Assembly: GCA_002398825.1 (NCBI GenBank)
Contig: DHBS01000022.1
Span: 1-9,720, forward strand
Origin: Syntrophomonas sp. UBA4922
GTDB taxonomy: Bacteria > Bacillota > Syntrophomonadia > Syntrophomonadales > Syntrophomonadaceae
DNA: 9,720 nt
Reading direction: 5' to 3'
Position 1 is the first letter of the stretch, and every line of letters starts with the position of its first letter. The notes under the pieces were generated by a model. It saw only the letters and a program-made list of their open reading frames with translations. It made no database searches and was not told the origin of the DNA. The translations under genes were made by a program, and so were the position numbers. Shown here in pieces: positions 1 to 7,204 of the stretch.

Positions 1-19
1 CAAGAACCGTCCCCGCTTG
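1..19. repeat. REP-like GGGGACGGTTC repeat, cut by the window edge
   Basis: On the minus strand this reads through GGGGACGGTTCTTG, which shares the GGGGACGGTTC core with the tandem repeats at 9185-9256. Short arms CAAG (1-4) and CTTG (16-19) could close a hairpin. It lies just past the terminator of the cold-shock gene. I read it as one end of a dispersed REP-like family; the rest lies outside the window. The shared core is visible, but the family assignment is inference. Confidence 0.45.
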
Positions 20-27
20 TGTCCGTC

Positions 28-60
28 AAAAACCTCCTACTGTCCCCGAGGGCTTAGGAG
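28..60 (-). terminator. Intrinsic terminator of the cold-shock gene
   Basis: Reading the minus strand, CTCCTA (60-55) pairs with TAGGAG (39-34), with a small inner CCC/GGG pairing between them. A GTTTTTG tract follows (33-27). The 5' arm overlaps the stop codon of the cold-shock gene, so termination would occur immediately after translation. The stem is modest at 6 bp plus the inner pairs. Confidence 0.55.
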
Positions 61-254
61 ATGATATGCACGTTGGCAGCCTGCTGGCCTTTGGGACCTG
101 TAGTAACGTCAAATTCTACGGTTTGCCCTTCGCTCAGAGAGCGGAAACCGCTGCTCTGAATAGCGGACTGATGAACAAAAACATCCTGTCCTGACTCAGA
201 TTCGATAAATCCGAAGCCTTTGCTGTCACTAAACCATTTTACTTTACCGATCAA
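54..254 (-). CDS. csp: Cold-shock protein, CspA/CspB family
   Basis: This encodes a 66-residue single-domain OB-fold protein that binds single-stranded RNA and DNA, acts as an RNA chaperone and melts mRNA structure, mainly in the cold or during growth transitions. The family signature is clear: GKVKWF near the N-terminus, RNP1 as KGFGFI (residues 12-17) and RNP2 as VFVHQS (residues 25-30). Length is normal. The start is TTG at 254, preceded by GGAGGG with about 9 nt spacing; no ATG in this frame gives a better fit, and translation from the TTG gives the normal family N-terminus. It stands alone on the minus strand, divergent from the efflux operon, with a terminator overlapping its stop and a promoter about 200 nt upstream. 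The paralogue (CspA, B, C and so on) cannot be told from the sequence. Confidence 0.95.
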   Translation of the reverse strand: MIGKVKWFSDSKGFGFIESESGQDVFVHQSAIQSSGFRSLSEGQTVEFDVTTGPKGQQAANVHIIS

Positions 255-331
255 CTGTAAAATCCCTCCAAAAGTCGATTCAGGGAAATATATTCCCCCA
301 AATCATAAATTTCTGCCGTCCACCCTTTGCT

Positions 332-361
332 TTGACTTCATTCTGTCAGAGTGAACATAAA
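332..361 (+). promoter_or_regulatory. Possible promoter of the efflux operon with a palindromic operator
   Basis: TTGACT (332-337, 5 of 6 to consensus) and CATAAA (356-361, 4 of 6) are 18 nt apart. The spacer is almost entirely a 19-bp near-palindrome, TTCATTCTGTCAGAGTGAA (337-355), with 8 of 9 arm positions matching. A palindrome between -35 and -10 is a common place for a TetR- or MarR-type repressor to block polymerase, and RND pumps are often controlled that way; that step is inference. No regulator gene lies in the window. The same bases fall inside the csp leader, so an RNA or csp-related role is an alternative. A weaker alternative promoter for the operon is TTAAGC (447-452) with TATAAC (470-475), spacer 17 nt. 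Confidence 0.4.
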
Positions 362-457
362 GAAATCATGCCCTAATAACATCAATATCATACCGCTATT
401 CCCATCAACCGGCCCAAAGTGCCGCCAATCTAAATTAGTTAAGCAATTAAGCCCGGC

Positions 458-487
458 ATTATACCAGGATATAACAGCAGAATCCAA
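458..487 (-). promoter_or_regulatory. Extended -10 promoter for csp, with a long 5' leader
   Basis: On the minus strand TTGGAT (487-482) is followed after 18 nt by a perfect TATAAT (463-458). TGG directly before the hexamer makes an extended -10 (TGnTATAAT). The -35 matches consensus at only 3 of 6 positions, which the extended -10 can compensate for. Transcription would start near 451, leaving a leader of about 200 nt before the TTG start. Long structured leaders are typical of cold-inducible csp mRNAs, so the distance supports the call. Confidence 0.6.
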
Positions 488-559
488 CTAAATAGGAGGT
501 TGTCTTTATTGAGGTTATGATGGAATATAAGAGAAGAAAAAGCCATGGAGGAGAAAATA

Positions 560-1666
560 ATGCCGTTATCTAAATGGAAATGGTGGCTGATCGTTCTGGC
601 AGTCGTACTAGTCCTGGGAGCCGCTATGATCAATAAAATACAGGGCCGATCGAACCTGGAAAGCGTCAATGCCGGGGCGCAGTCGGTAAGGACGGCTCAA
701 GCGGAAATGGTGATCCGGCAAAATAACCTCAATGTGAGCGGCACCATTGACGCAGTGGAAAAAATCCTGATCTCGGCGCGGGTAGCCGGCATAGTTGAAA
801 GCTTGAATGTCGACAACGGTGCCAGTATTAGATCCGGACAGACCTTGATTCAGATAGATGATCGAGCTTATGCCAACCTGGTAGAGGTCAATCAAGCCTC
901 TTTCGTTCAGGCTCAGACCCAATTAGAAAGCACCCGCTCCGCATATGAGAGACTGAAACAACTGCATCAGGCGGGAGCGGCCTCGGATAAGGATTTCGAA
1001 GATATACAGGCCGCCTTGACGGCTGCCGAAGCAGATGTTTCCAAGGCCCAGGCTGCATTGAACAACTCCCGGGATGATTTGAAAAATACCCGGGTGTCCT
1101 CACCCATCGATGGTTTGGCAGCCAACCGCAGCGTGAACCGCGGGCAAATGGTATCACCAGGCACAGCCTTAATGGAAGTGCAGAATCTAGCCGAAGTTTA
1201 TGTGATCATTTCCATAAGCCAGTCTGATTTGGGACAGATCAAAACTGGAATGGAAGCGGATGTCACTGTCGATGCATATCCCGGTCAGACCTTTAAAGGT
1301 GTTTTAACTTCAGTAAATCCCGCCGCAGACCCTCAAGCCAGGATATTTCAGTGTAAAATCAAGGTCCCCAACCCGGACGGCATATTGCGTTCCGGCATGT
1401 TTGCCAGCGCAGTAATCCATACCGGGGAAGCGACCAGCATTTTATGTGTTCCCGAGGCGGCTTTGACATCCAAACAGGAGCAGTTCTACGTTTTTGTTCC
1501 CCAGGATAATACGGCCAAATTGGTTGCGGTTGAAATCGGCGCGATCTTTGATGGCCGGGTGGAAATCAAGCAAGGCCTGGCCGAAGGGCAAACCGTTATT
1601 ACCAGCAACGTCAACCAGCTCAAAGAAAACGACCCCATCCAAATCGTCCCGGAGCAGGGGGTATAG
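560..1666 (+). CDS. RND efflux membrane fusion protein (HlyD/AcrA family periplasmic adaptor)
   Basis: This is the adaptor subunit of an RND efflux pump, linking the inner-membrane transporter to the export path. The protein is 368 residues from ATG 560. An ATG at 545 is in frame, but GGAGGAG (547-553) lies just 3' of it with ideal spacing for 560, so 560 is preferred. A hydrophobic anchor at residues 8-25 (WWLIVLAVVLVLGAAM) has no lipobox cysteine. Then come the first half of the lipoyl-like domain (about 59-100, SARVAGIVESLNVDNG), a coiled-coil hairpin rich in Ala/Gln/Glu (about 103-175), the second lipoyl half (about 180-210, SPIDGLAANRSVNRGQMV), and beta-barrel and membrane-proximal domains. 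The stop is 3 nt before the RND start, so the two genes are one operon and probably translationally coupled. Substrate is unknown. Confidence 0.9.
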   Translation: MPLSKWKWWLIVLAVVLVLGAAMINKIQGRSNLESVNAGAQSVRTAQAEMVIRQNNLNVSGTIDAVEKILISARVAGIVESLNVDNGASIRSGQTLIQIDDRAYANLVEVNQASFVQAQTQLESTRSAYERLKQLHQAGAASDKDFEDIQAALTAAEADVSKAQAALNNSRDDLKNTRVSSPIDGLAANRSVNRGQMVSPGTALMEVQNLAEVYVIISISQSDLGQIKTGMEADVTVDAYPGQTFKGVLTSVNPAADPQARIFQCKIKVPNPDGILRSGMFASAVIHTGEATSILCVPEAALTSKQEQFYVFVPQDNTAKLVAVEIGAIFDGRVEIKQGLAEGQTVITSNVNQLKENDPIQIVPEQGV

Positions 1667-1669
1667 GCC

Positions 1670-4600
1670 ATGTTCTTAACCAATCTAAGCCTGAAACGTC
1701 CGGTTCTAGCAACGGTAAGCATTCTGGCCCTGGTGGCCCTGGGGCTGTTCAGTTATTTGCAGCTGGCTATCAATGATTGGCCGGAGGTGGATTTTCCCTT
1801 TGTGGCGGTCACCATTGTCCAGCCCGGGGCCTCTCCGGAACAGATGGAAGCGAATGTGGCTGTTAAAGTGGAGGAGGCCATAGGTCAGATCGCCGGGGTC
1901 AAGCACATTTATGCCGAGACCCGTGAGAATGTCGCCATGGTGTGGGCGGAATTCACGGTGGAAACCAACAGCCAAATTGCTGCCCAGGATGTGCGTGACA
2001 AGCTGGCCTCCATCCGCAATCAGCTGCCGCAGGATATCAACGAACCGGTTATTTCCCGCTATGATCCCACCCAGGCCCCGATTATGACCCTGGCGGTCAC
2101 CGGTGATGGTTCGTTGCTGGAACGCAGCCAGCTGGTCGAAAATATCATCAAGCCGCGTCTGGAGACCACCTCCGGGGTGGGGATGGTGGAGGTCTCCGGT
2201 GATGAACAGAGGGAAATCCATATTGATATGGATATCGACAAGCTCTCCGCCTACGCCATCAGCCCCGCTGAAGTTGCGGCAGCTTTGCAGCAGGAAAACA
2301 TGGATGTGCCGGCTGGCAACCTTAACAGCGAGGATCGGACAGTATCGGTGCGGACTGCAGGGGAAATAAGCAGTCTCAAGGAATTCTCCGACCTCCCCGT
2401 AGCCCACCGGGGGGGCATATTGATAAAGCTCACAGACATCGCAACTGTTAAGGATTCTGTCAAAACACCGGAAAGCCGGGCCTTTTATCAGGGACAGCCG
2501 GTAATCGGACTAAATATCGTTAAACAGTCCGGTATTAATACGGTACAGCTCGCTGATGACATACGAGCCGCCATCAATAGGCTGAATCAGGATTTGCCCG
2601 CCGGGGTCGAAATCAATGTAGTGCGGGACAATTCCGTGCGGGTTCGGGCCGCGGTAAATAGTGTTTTGATTACCCTTTTTGAGGGCAGCATTCTGGCGGT
2701 TTTGACTGTCTTCCTATTTCTGCGCAACTGGCGCAGCACCCTGATTGGCGCCCTGGCCATTCCTACTTCCATCATCACCACCTTCCTGATGATATGGTTT
2801 ATGGGCTTCAGCCTGAACACCATGTCCCTCATGGCCCTGTCACTGTCGGTAGGTCTGCTTATAGATGATGCCATCGTGGTGATAGAAAACATTGTCCGGC
2901 ACATGCACCTGGGCAAAACCCCCTTAGAGGCCGCCCGGGAGGCCACCGCTGAAATCGGCCTGGCGGTTATGGCCACCACCTTTACGGTGATTGCGGTGTT
3001 CCTGCCCGTAGGTATGATGACCGGCATGGTAGGGCAGTTTTTTAAGCAATTTGGTCTGACGGTAATATTCAGTGTGTTTGTCTCCCTGTTGGTGTCCTTC
3101 ACCCTGGTTCCATTGCTGGGCTCCAGGTACCTCAAGGAGGGTGAGGACCAGTATCGGGGAGTAATCGGAAAGATCCTGACCGCATTCGATCAGGGATTTG
3201 AATGGTTCAAATCGCAATATCTGCTGCTGCTGGACGCAGCCTTGGCGCATCGCCTCAAAACCCTGGCAGTAGCGGGAGTGTTATTCGTCGGCAGCCTGTT
3301 CGTGATACCGTTCATGGGCTCCAGTTTTGTACCCAACAGTGATTTCGGGGAGTTCAGCGTATTGTTGGATTTGGATGCCGGGATCACCCTGGATTCCGCC
3401 GCCCAGGTAGCAGCAGCTGCGGATCAGATTATAAGCCGTCATCCCCAGGTTTTAAGCACCTATGTTTCCACTTCAGCCGAGAACGCCCGCATCTTTGTGC
3501 AGTTGACCGACAAGAGCCAGCGTAAGGCGAGTATGGAAGACATCGCGGCGGAAATGCGGCAGCAATTGCAGACCCAGCCTGGTTTTAGTGCCAGCATGCT
3601 TTTCAACACTGCCATTGCTGAAACATACGCCTGGGAGTATCGTATCCAGGGAGATGATATAGAGCTAATGGCTGAATATGCGGCAAAGGCCCAGGGCATC
3701 CTGGAAAGCATCCCCGGGGTAGTTGACGTTTCCAACAGCTACCGGGAAGGCAGCCCGGAGACCAGATTGGAGGTAGACCGGCAGCGAGCCGCGGATTTGG
3801 GCATCAGCACCGGGTATATCGGCGATACCCTCTACACCCTGTTCACCGGGAGGGTGGTGTCACAGTATAAAGAGGGCGGGGAAGCGATTGATGTGCGTTT
3901 GCAGCTCAACGAATCACAGCGCCGCAGCCTTTCCGATTTAAGCCGGGTGTACTTGCCGACCTCAAACGGTAATATTGCCCTGAGTCAGGTTACCAAGCAG
4001 GTTTTCTCCACCTCCCCGCGTTCTATCGACCGCTTTGACCGCTCCCGTGAAATTGCCTTGATCGGCAATCTGCGGGGCATTTCTTTGGGAGATTTTAATA
4101 AGCAGTTTGCCCAGCGCATGGAGGAGGAACTCAAGCTGCCAGACGGTTATCGGGTATATGCCGGAGGTGATGCCGAAAGCATGGCAGACACATTCGATTC
4201 GCTGGGCTTAGCCCTGGTGATAGGTATTCTGTTCATATTCTTCATATTGGCGGCACAATTTGAAAGCTATATAGATCCCTTTTCCATCATGTTTTCCCTG
4301 CCTCTGGCCATTGTCGGAGCTATTCTGGGCTTGTTCCTGATGGGCAGCGATTTGAGTCTGGTTTCCATGATCGGCGTAATCTTGCTGATGGGCCTGGTAA
4401 CCAAGAATGCCATACTGTTGATCGACTTTACCAAGCAAGCCCGGGCCAGGGGAGTGGAACGCAATCAAGCCTTGCGGGAGGCTGCCGCCACCCGCCTGCG
4501 CCCTATTTTAATGACAACTACCGCTATGATACTGGGAATGGTGCCAGTGGCCATGTCCCTGGGAGCAGGAGCCGAATGGCGGGCCCCGATGGCCCATGCC

Positions 4601-4786
4601 ACTATCGGAGGCCTGATCACCTCCACCTTGTTGACTCTGGTGGTGGTGCCGGTGATCTATACCCTTTTCGACGACTTGACTCATTGGCGTAAAAAGCCTG
4701 TGCCTGAGGACATTGAAGCGAGCCCAACTGCCGCACCGGACGGTTTGCATGCCACTAGCCCAGAACGGGACGGTTATTCGCCATAA
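1670..4786 (+). CDS. RND multidrug efflux transporter, HAE1/AcrB-like
   Basis: This encodes the proton-driven inner-membrane pump of the operon. At 1038 residues it has the full length of the AcrB/MexB/SwrC class. It shows the two-fold RND plan: TM1 (residues ~10-30), a large extracytoplasmic loop, a TM cluster (~330-470), a second TM and large loop (~525-830), and a final TM cluster (~835-1010). Proton-relay residues are present: Asp399-Asp400 in GLLIDDAIVVIENI (TM4) and Lys912 in LMGLVTKNAILLIDF (TM10). HAE1 signatures such as PTSIITTF and the FIFFILAAQFESY segment are also present. No outer-membrane TolC-type gene follows, which fits either a monoderm host (as for Bacillus SwrC) or a channel encoded elsewhere. 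The Shine-Dalgarno is weak (CAGGGGG), consistent with coupling to the upstream gene. Drug, lipid or siderophore specificity cannot be read from the sequence. Confidence 0.95.
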   Translation: MFLTNLSLKRPVLATVSILALVALGLFSYLQLAINDWPEVDFPFVAVTIVQPGASPEQMEANVAVKVEEAIGQIAGVKHIYAETRENVAMVWAEFTVETNSQIAAQDVRDKLASIRNQLPQDINEPVISRYDPTQAPIMTLAVTGDGSLLERSQLVENIIKPRLETTSGVGMVEVSGDEQREIHIDMDIDKLSAYAISPAEVAAALQQENMDVPAGNLNSEDRTVSVRTAGEISSLKEFSDLPVAHRGGILIKLTDIATVKDSVKTPESRAFYQGQPVIGLNIVKQSGINTVQLADDIRAAINRLNQDLPAGVEINVVRDNSVRVRAAVNSVLITLFEGSILAVLTVFLFLRNWRSTLIGALAIPTSIITTFLMIWFMGFSLNTMSLMALSLSVGLLIDDAIVVIENIVRHMHLGKTPLEAAREATAEIGLAVMATTFTVIAVFLPVGMMTGMVGQFFKQFGLTVIFSVFVSLLVSFTLVPLLGSRYLKEGEDQYRGVIGKILTAFDQGFEWFKSQYLLLLDAALAHRLKTLAVAGVLFVGSLFVIPFMGSSFVPNSDFGEFSVLLDLDAGITLDSAAQVAAAADQIISRHPQVLSTYVSTSAENARIFVQLTDKSQRKASMEDIAAEMRQQLQTQPGFSASMLFNTAIAETYAWEYRIQGDDIELMAEYAAKAQGILESIPGVVDVSNSYREGSPETRLEVDRQRAADLGISTGYIGDTLYTLFTGRVVSQYKEGGEAIDVRLQLNESQRRSLSDLSRVYLPTSNGNIALSQVTKQVFSTSPRSIDRFDRSREIALIGNLRGISLGDFNKQFAQRMEEELKLPDGYRVYAGGDAESMADTFDSLGLALVIGILFIFFILAAQFESYIDPFSIMFSLPLAIVGAILGLFLMGSDLSLVSMIGVILLMGLVTKNAILLIDFTKQARARGVERNQALREAAATRLRPILMTTTAMILGMVPVAMSLGAGAEWRAPMAHATIGGLITSTLLTLVVVPVIYTLFDDLTHWRKKPVPEDIEASPTAAPDGLHATSPERDGYSP

Positions 4787-4787
4787 A

Positions 4788-4811
4788 CAGTTATATAACT
4801 GACGGTTGTCA
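4788..4811. repeat. Two adjoining short palindromes after the RND gene
   Basis: CAGTTATATAACTG (4788-4801) is a perfect 14-bp palindrome starting 1 nt after the RND stop codon. It overlaps TGACGGTTGTCA (4800-4811), which has perfect 4-bp arms. Neither is followed by a T tract, so neither is a convincing terminator. They lie 38-60 bp before the next start codon and could be an operator for that gene. TTGTCA (4806-4811) resembles a -35, but I see no matching -10. Confidence 0.3.
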
Positions 4812-4849
4812 AATATATTGAAAAATACCGCCATGCAGGAGGTTGAACT

Positions 4850-5548
4850 ATGTGGATCATATACACTGATAAGCAGGGAGACAACTATCCCCTTGAAATC
4901 GGCTTTAAATTGATCGACTCTTCCGAAATCTGCCATGATTATGACCGGATTACCGGCTACTGCCGGGAGGGATGCCCGGATTATGCCTCCGGGGGCTGTC
5001 CGCCTTACGCCCCGGCCTTGGCGGAGGTAGCGGTAAAATACCCTTACGGTATTTTGATCTATGCCAAGTTTCTTTCCCGCTTTAAGCCGGCCGGGATGGC
5101 GGCTGAAGATTTCAGCCTGCAGGACCTGGTTCTGTCAGATATGCTGAATCAACTGGGCTATGCGGTTATAGGCCAGCATCCGGATAGCTTGTTTTTCTTG
5201 AACTGCGGTCACTGCCAGGGATGTGGCACGGAAACCTGCAGTTTCAAACTGGGTGAGGAGAGCTGCCGCAAGCCTGAACGGCGCGCTTATTCCATCGCCG
5301 CTACCGGAGTGGATGTGACCCAGACCCTGAAGGATGTTTTTGATATCACCCTGCAATGGATCAAGGAAGGCAATCAGACCGAATACATCATCAAGGTCAT
5401 GGGGCTGCTCAGCCCGGACCCCGAGTTGCCGCAGGCCATTGAACAGCGGATGGAGCCGGTATTGAACAGTCTGGAATGCATAAAATACCAGGTTGGCAGC
5501 TCTGAAGCGGGGCTGATTTTGGAAGAGAGATATTCAGTTACTCTATAG
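4850..5548 (+). CDS. DUF2284 family cysteine-rich, predicted metal-binding protein
   Basis: This 232-residue soluble protein matches the DUF2284 pattern, a family described only as predicted metal-binding proteins. The N-terminal part has C38-x3-C42-x7-C50 ending in GGCPPYAP, and the middle has C119-x2-C122-x2-C125-x4-C130-x8-C139, followed by the family-typical PERRAYSIAATGVDV (142-156). This cysteine spacing suggests an iron-sulfur cluster or zinc site, but the ligand is not established. No signal peptide or membrane segment is visible. The start at ATG 4850 has an excellent AGGAGG about 7 nt upstream. The gene is 63 nt after the RND gene with no clear terminator between, so it may be read through from the efflux operon. 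The next gene, cobT, has its own promoter. No reaction can be assigned. Confidence 0.8.
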   Translation: MWIIYTDKQGDNYPLEIGFKLIDSSEICHDYDRITGYCREGCPDYASGGCPPYAPALAEVAVKYPYGILIYAKFLSRFKPAGMAAEDFSLQDLVLSDMLNQLGYAVIGQHPDSLFFLNCGHCQGCGTETCSFKLGEESCRKPERRAYSIAATGVDVTQTLKDVFDITLQWIKEGNQTEYIIKVMGLLSPDPELPQAIEQRMEPVLNSLECIKYQVGSSEAGLILEERYSVTL

Positions 5549-5566
5549 ATCGGATTATTTTTGTGC

Positions 5567-5596
5567 TTGTCAGTATTTCATGTGCAAGTATATAAT
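5567..5596 (+). promoter_or_regulatory. Promoter of the riboswitch-cobT transcript
   Basis: TTGTCA (5567-5572, 5 of 6 to consensus) and a perfect TATAAT (5591-5596) are separated by 18 nt. Transcription would start near 5603, just before the first helix of the cobalamin riboswitch, which supports the assignment. It lies 18 bp after the DUF2284 stop, so cobT has its own transcription unit. Confidence 0.7.
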
Positions 5597-5616
5597 TAAA
5601 AAAATTGAATTACCTT

Positions 5617-5846
5617 ATGTTTCGGGTGCCCCTTTAGGGGATAATAGGGAATCAGGTGCAAGACCTGAACGGACCCGCCACTGTAACCGGGGAGTTCCAA
5701 GCCGTATAGCCACTGGGAAACTGGGAAGGCTGGCTTGTATCTAAGGAGCGTTTGATCCGGGAGTCAGGAAACCTGCCTGTAAAACATCTGGTTGAGAATG
5801 AAGGTAAAGTTCTCAGGCCTTAATGGCTTGGGGACTTTTTAATTTT
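5617..5846 (+). promoter_or_regulatory. Cobalamin riboswitch, with transcription-termination expression platform
   Basis: The aptamer has the conserved landmarks of the cobalamin family: closing helix P1 formed by ATGTTT (5617-5622) and AAACAT (5782-5787), the GCCACTG block near 5680, a second GCCACTGGGAA-type segment near 5709, and the B12 box AGTCAGGAAACCTGCCTG at 5762-5779. The peripheral arm between 5720 and 5760 suggests the adenosylcobalamin-type class, though that is less certain. Downstream, TTGAGAA (5792-5798) can pair with TTCTCAG (5810-5816) as an antiterminator. The latter bases are also the 5' arm of a terminator at 5809-5846, so the two folds exclude each other. By family knowledge, ligand binding favours termination and shuts off cobT when cobalamin is plentiful. 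Confidence 0.95.
5809..5846 (+). terminator. Riboswitch-controlled intrinsic terminator
   Basis: The arm at 5809-5819 (GTTCTCAGGCC) pairs with 5825-5835 (GGCTTGGGGAC) over 11 positions, including three G-U pairs, around a 5-nt loop. TTTTTAATTTT follows at 5836-5846. It ends 27 nt before the cobT start and leaves the AAAGGAGG ribosome binding site (5857-5864) beyond the termination point, so it acts on transcription rather than on translation. Confidence 0.85.
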
Positions 5847-5873
5847 GGCTAATACTAAAGGAGGTTTTATCAA

Positions 5874-6929
5874 ATGGAACGACTGGAAGCAACCTTGCAG
5901 AGTATTGGAGAACCGAACCTTGAAGCGGCGCAAGCAGCGCAGAAGCGCCTGGACAATCTCACCAAACCCCTGGGCGCCCTGGGGATTATGGAGCAGATCG
6001 TAGTGCGCCTGGCCGCCATCCAGGGTAAAACTATCCCCGAACTGGGGGCTAAAGTGGTTATGGTCATGGCCGGCGACCATGGGGTGGTGGCCGAAGGAGT
6101 CAGCGCCTATCCCCAGGAGGTCACCCCGCAAATGGTACTGAACTTCCTTAATAACGGGGCCGCCATTAATGTTTTTTCCAACTATACCGGCTCCAAAGTG
6201 GTGGTCACAGATGTGGGAGTGATGGGTCCGGCCATTGAGCATCCCCGGCTCAATGTTCGCAAAATCCGGGAGGGAACCCGCAACATGGCCCGGGAAGCAG
6301 CCATGACCGAAGCTGAAGCAGTGGCTGCTATTGAAGTGGGAATAGAACTGGTTCAGGCCGAGATCGATGCCGGGGCGGCCCTGGTGGCCACCGGGGAGAT
6401 GGGAATCGGAAACACCACTCCCAGCAGCGCCATTCTGGCTGTATTTAGCGGGGTTGATCTGGATATAATCACCGGCCGCGGCACCGGACTTGATGACAGC
6501 GGCCGCCACAAGAAAATCGCGGTAATCAAACAGGCCCTGGAGCTAAACCAGCCCGATCCCGGCCAGCCGCTGGATGTGCTGAAGAAAGTAGGGGGACTGG
6601 AAATCGCCGCCTTGACCGGTGTCATTATAGGCGCTGCAGCCCGGCGCGTACCGGTGGTAGTGGATGGCTTCATTTCCAGCGCGGCTGCTCTCATGGCATG
6701 CAAGATGAATCAACGTTGTCAGGATTTTCTGTTTGCGTCCCATCTTTCCCAGGAGCCCGGGCACCGCATTATGCTGGAATATATGGGCCTGCAACCTATC
6801 CTGCACCTGGATCTGCGGCTGGGCGAAGGCACCGGAGCGGTTTTAACCTTCCCGATCTTTGAAGCGGCCGTAAAAGTTATGAAAGAGATGGCCACCTTCG
6901 GAGAAGCCGGCGTTTCCAACAAAGAATGA
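5874..6929 (+). CDS. cobT: Nicotinate-nucleotide--dimethylbenzimidazole phosphoribosyltransferase
   Basis: CobT transfers phosphoribose from nicotinate mononucleotide to a lower-ligand base such as 5,6-dimethylbenzimidazole, giving the alpha-ribazole phosphate used in nucleotide-loop assembly of cobalamin. The 351-residue length is normal. Family motifs are GDHGV (67-71), TGEMGIGNTT (173-182), GRGTGLDD (201-208) and LGEGTGA, in which Glu318 matches the catalytic base Glu317 of the Salmonella enzyme. ATG 5874 has a strong AAAGGAGG about 9 nt upstream. It is the only cobalamin gene in the window and is directly under the riboswitch. The next gene is convergent, so the riboswitch appears to control cobT alone. 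In anaerobes the base used may be a benzimidazole other than DMB; the sequence does not settle this. Confidence 0.97.
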   Translation: MERLEATLQSIGEPNLEAAQAAQKRLDNLTKPLGALGIMEQIVVRLAAIQGKTIPELGAKVVMVMAGDHGVVAEGVSAYPQEVTPQMVLNFLNNGAAINVFSNYTGSKVVVTDVGVMGPAIEHPRLNVRKIREGTRNMAREAAMTEAEAVAAIEVGIELVQAEIDAGAALVATGEMGIGNTTPSSAILAVFSGVDLDIITGRGTGLDDSGRHKKIAVIKQALELNQPDPGQPLDVLKKVGGLEIAALTGVIIGAAARRVPVVVDGFISSAAALMACKMNQRCQDFLFASHLSQEPGHRIMLEYMGLQPILHLDLRLGEGTGAVLTFPIFEAAVKVMKEMATFGEAGVSNKE

Positions 6930-6949
6930 CACAGATACACGGACAAGAC

Positions 6950-6982
6950 CTAATGGAAGGGCCAGCCACTACCTTCCAATAG
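6950..6982 (+). terminator. Weak stem-loop downstream of cobT
   Basis: CTAATGGAAGG (6950-6960) and CCTTCCAATAG (6972-6982) form an 11-bp stem with one mismatch and an 11-nt loop, about 20 nt after the cobT stop. There is no T tract after it, so it may stabilise the mRNA end or act in factor-dependent termination. The rest of 6930-7204 holds the SDR terminator and some short hairpins (for example GCCGA/TCGGC at 7139-7152). No convincing gene is seen there. Confidence 0.3.
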
Positions 6983-7088
6983 CGATACGTAGGCTGATCC
7001 ATGTACACTTATAGCCCCGGGGTATGGAACATATGTTCAGTCCAGAGGAAGCCAATGGCGGCGCTAACACTTAACCGGGTCAGTATAT

Positions 7089-7116
7089 TTAAAAAAGGCT
7101 GTTCTTGGAACAGCCT
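7089..7116 (-). terminator. Intrinsic terminator of the SDR gene
   Basis: On the minus strand AGGCTGTTC (7116-7108) and GAACAGCCT (7104-7096) form a perfect 9-bp stem with a 3-nt loop, followed by a run of T (7096-7091). It is about 90 nt past the SDR stop codon. On the plus strand the stem is followed only by CTTTCT, so the minus orientation is favoured, with weak bidirectional use possible against cobT. Confidence 0.85.
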
Positions 7117-7204
7117 CTTTCTACCAAACAAACTTATGCCGAATGATCGGCTGTCTTCACGGGTTACCCCACACTGGCTAAAAGCCGCCCTGATCCGTTT
7201 ATTT

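Noticed and set aside
517..573. An 18-codon frame (MMEYKRRKSHGGENNAVI) overlapping the start of the membrane fusion protein, as a possible leader peptide.
   Set aside because: Its nearest AGGAGG (494-499) is 17 nt away, too far for efficient initiation, and the composition has no attenuation-type codon run.
1706..2407. Long open frames on the minus strand opposite the RND gene, such as 233 codons.
   Set aside because: They are shadows of a GC-rich coding strand; the plus-strand product is a clear full-length RND transporter.
5820..6509. A 229-codon minus-strand frame opposite cobT.
   Set aside because: It overlaps the riboswitch terminator and conserved cobT, and its composition is that of an antisense shadow.
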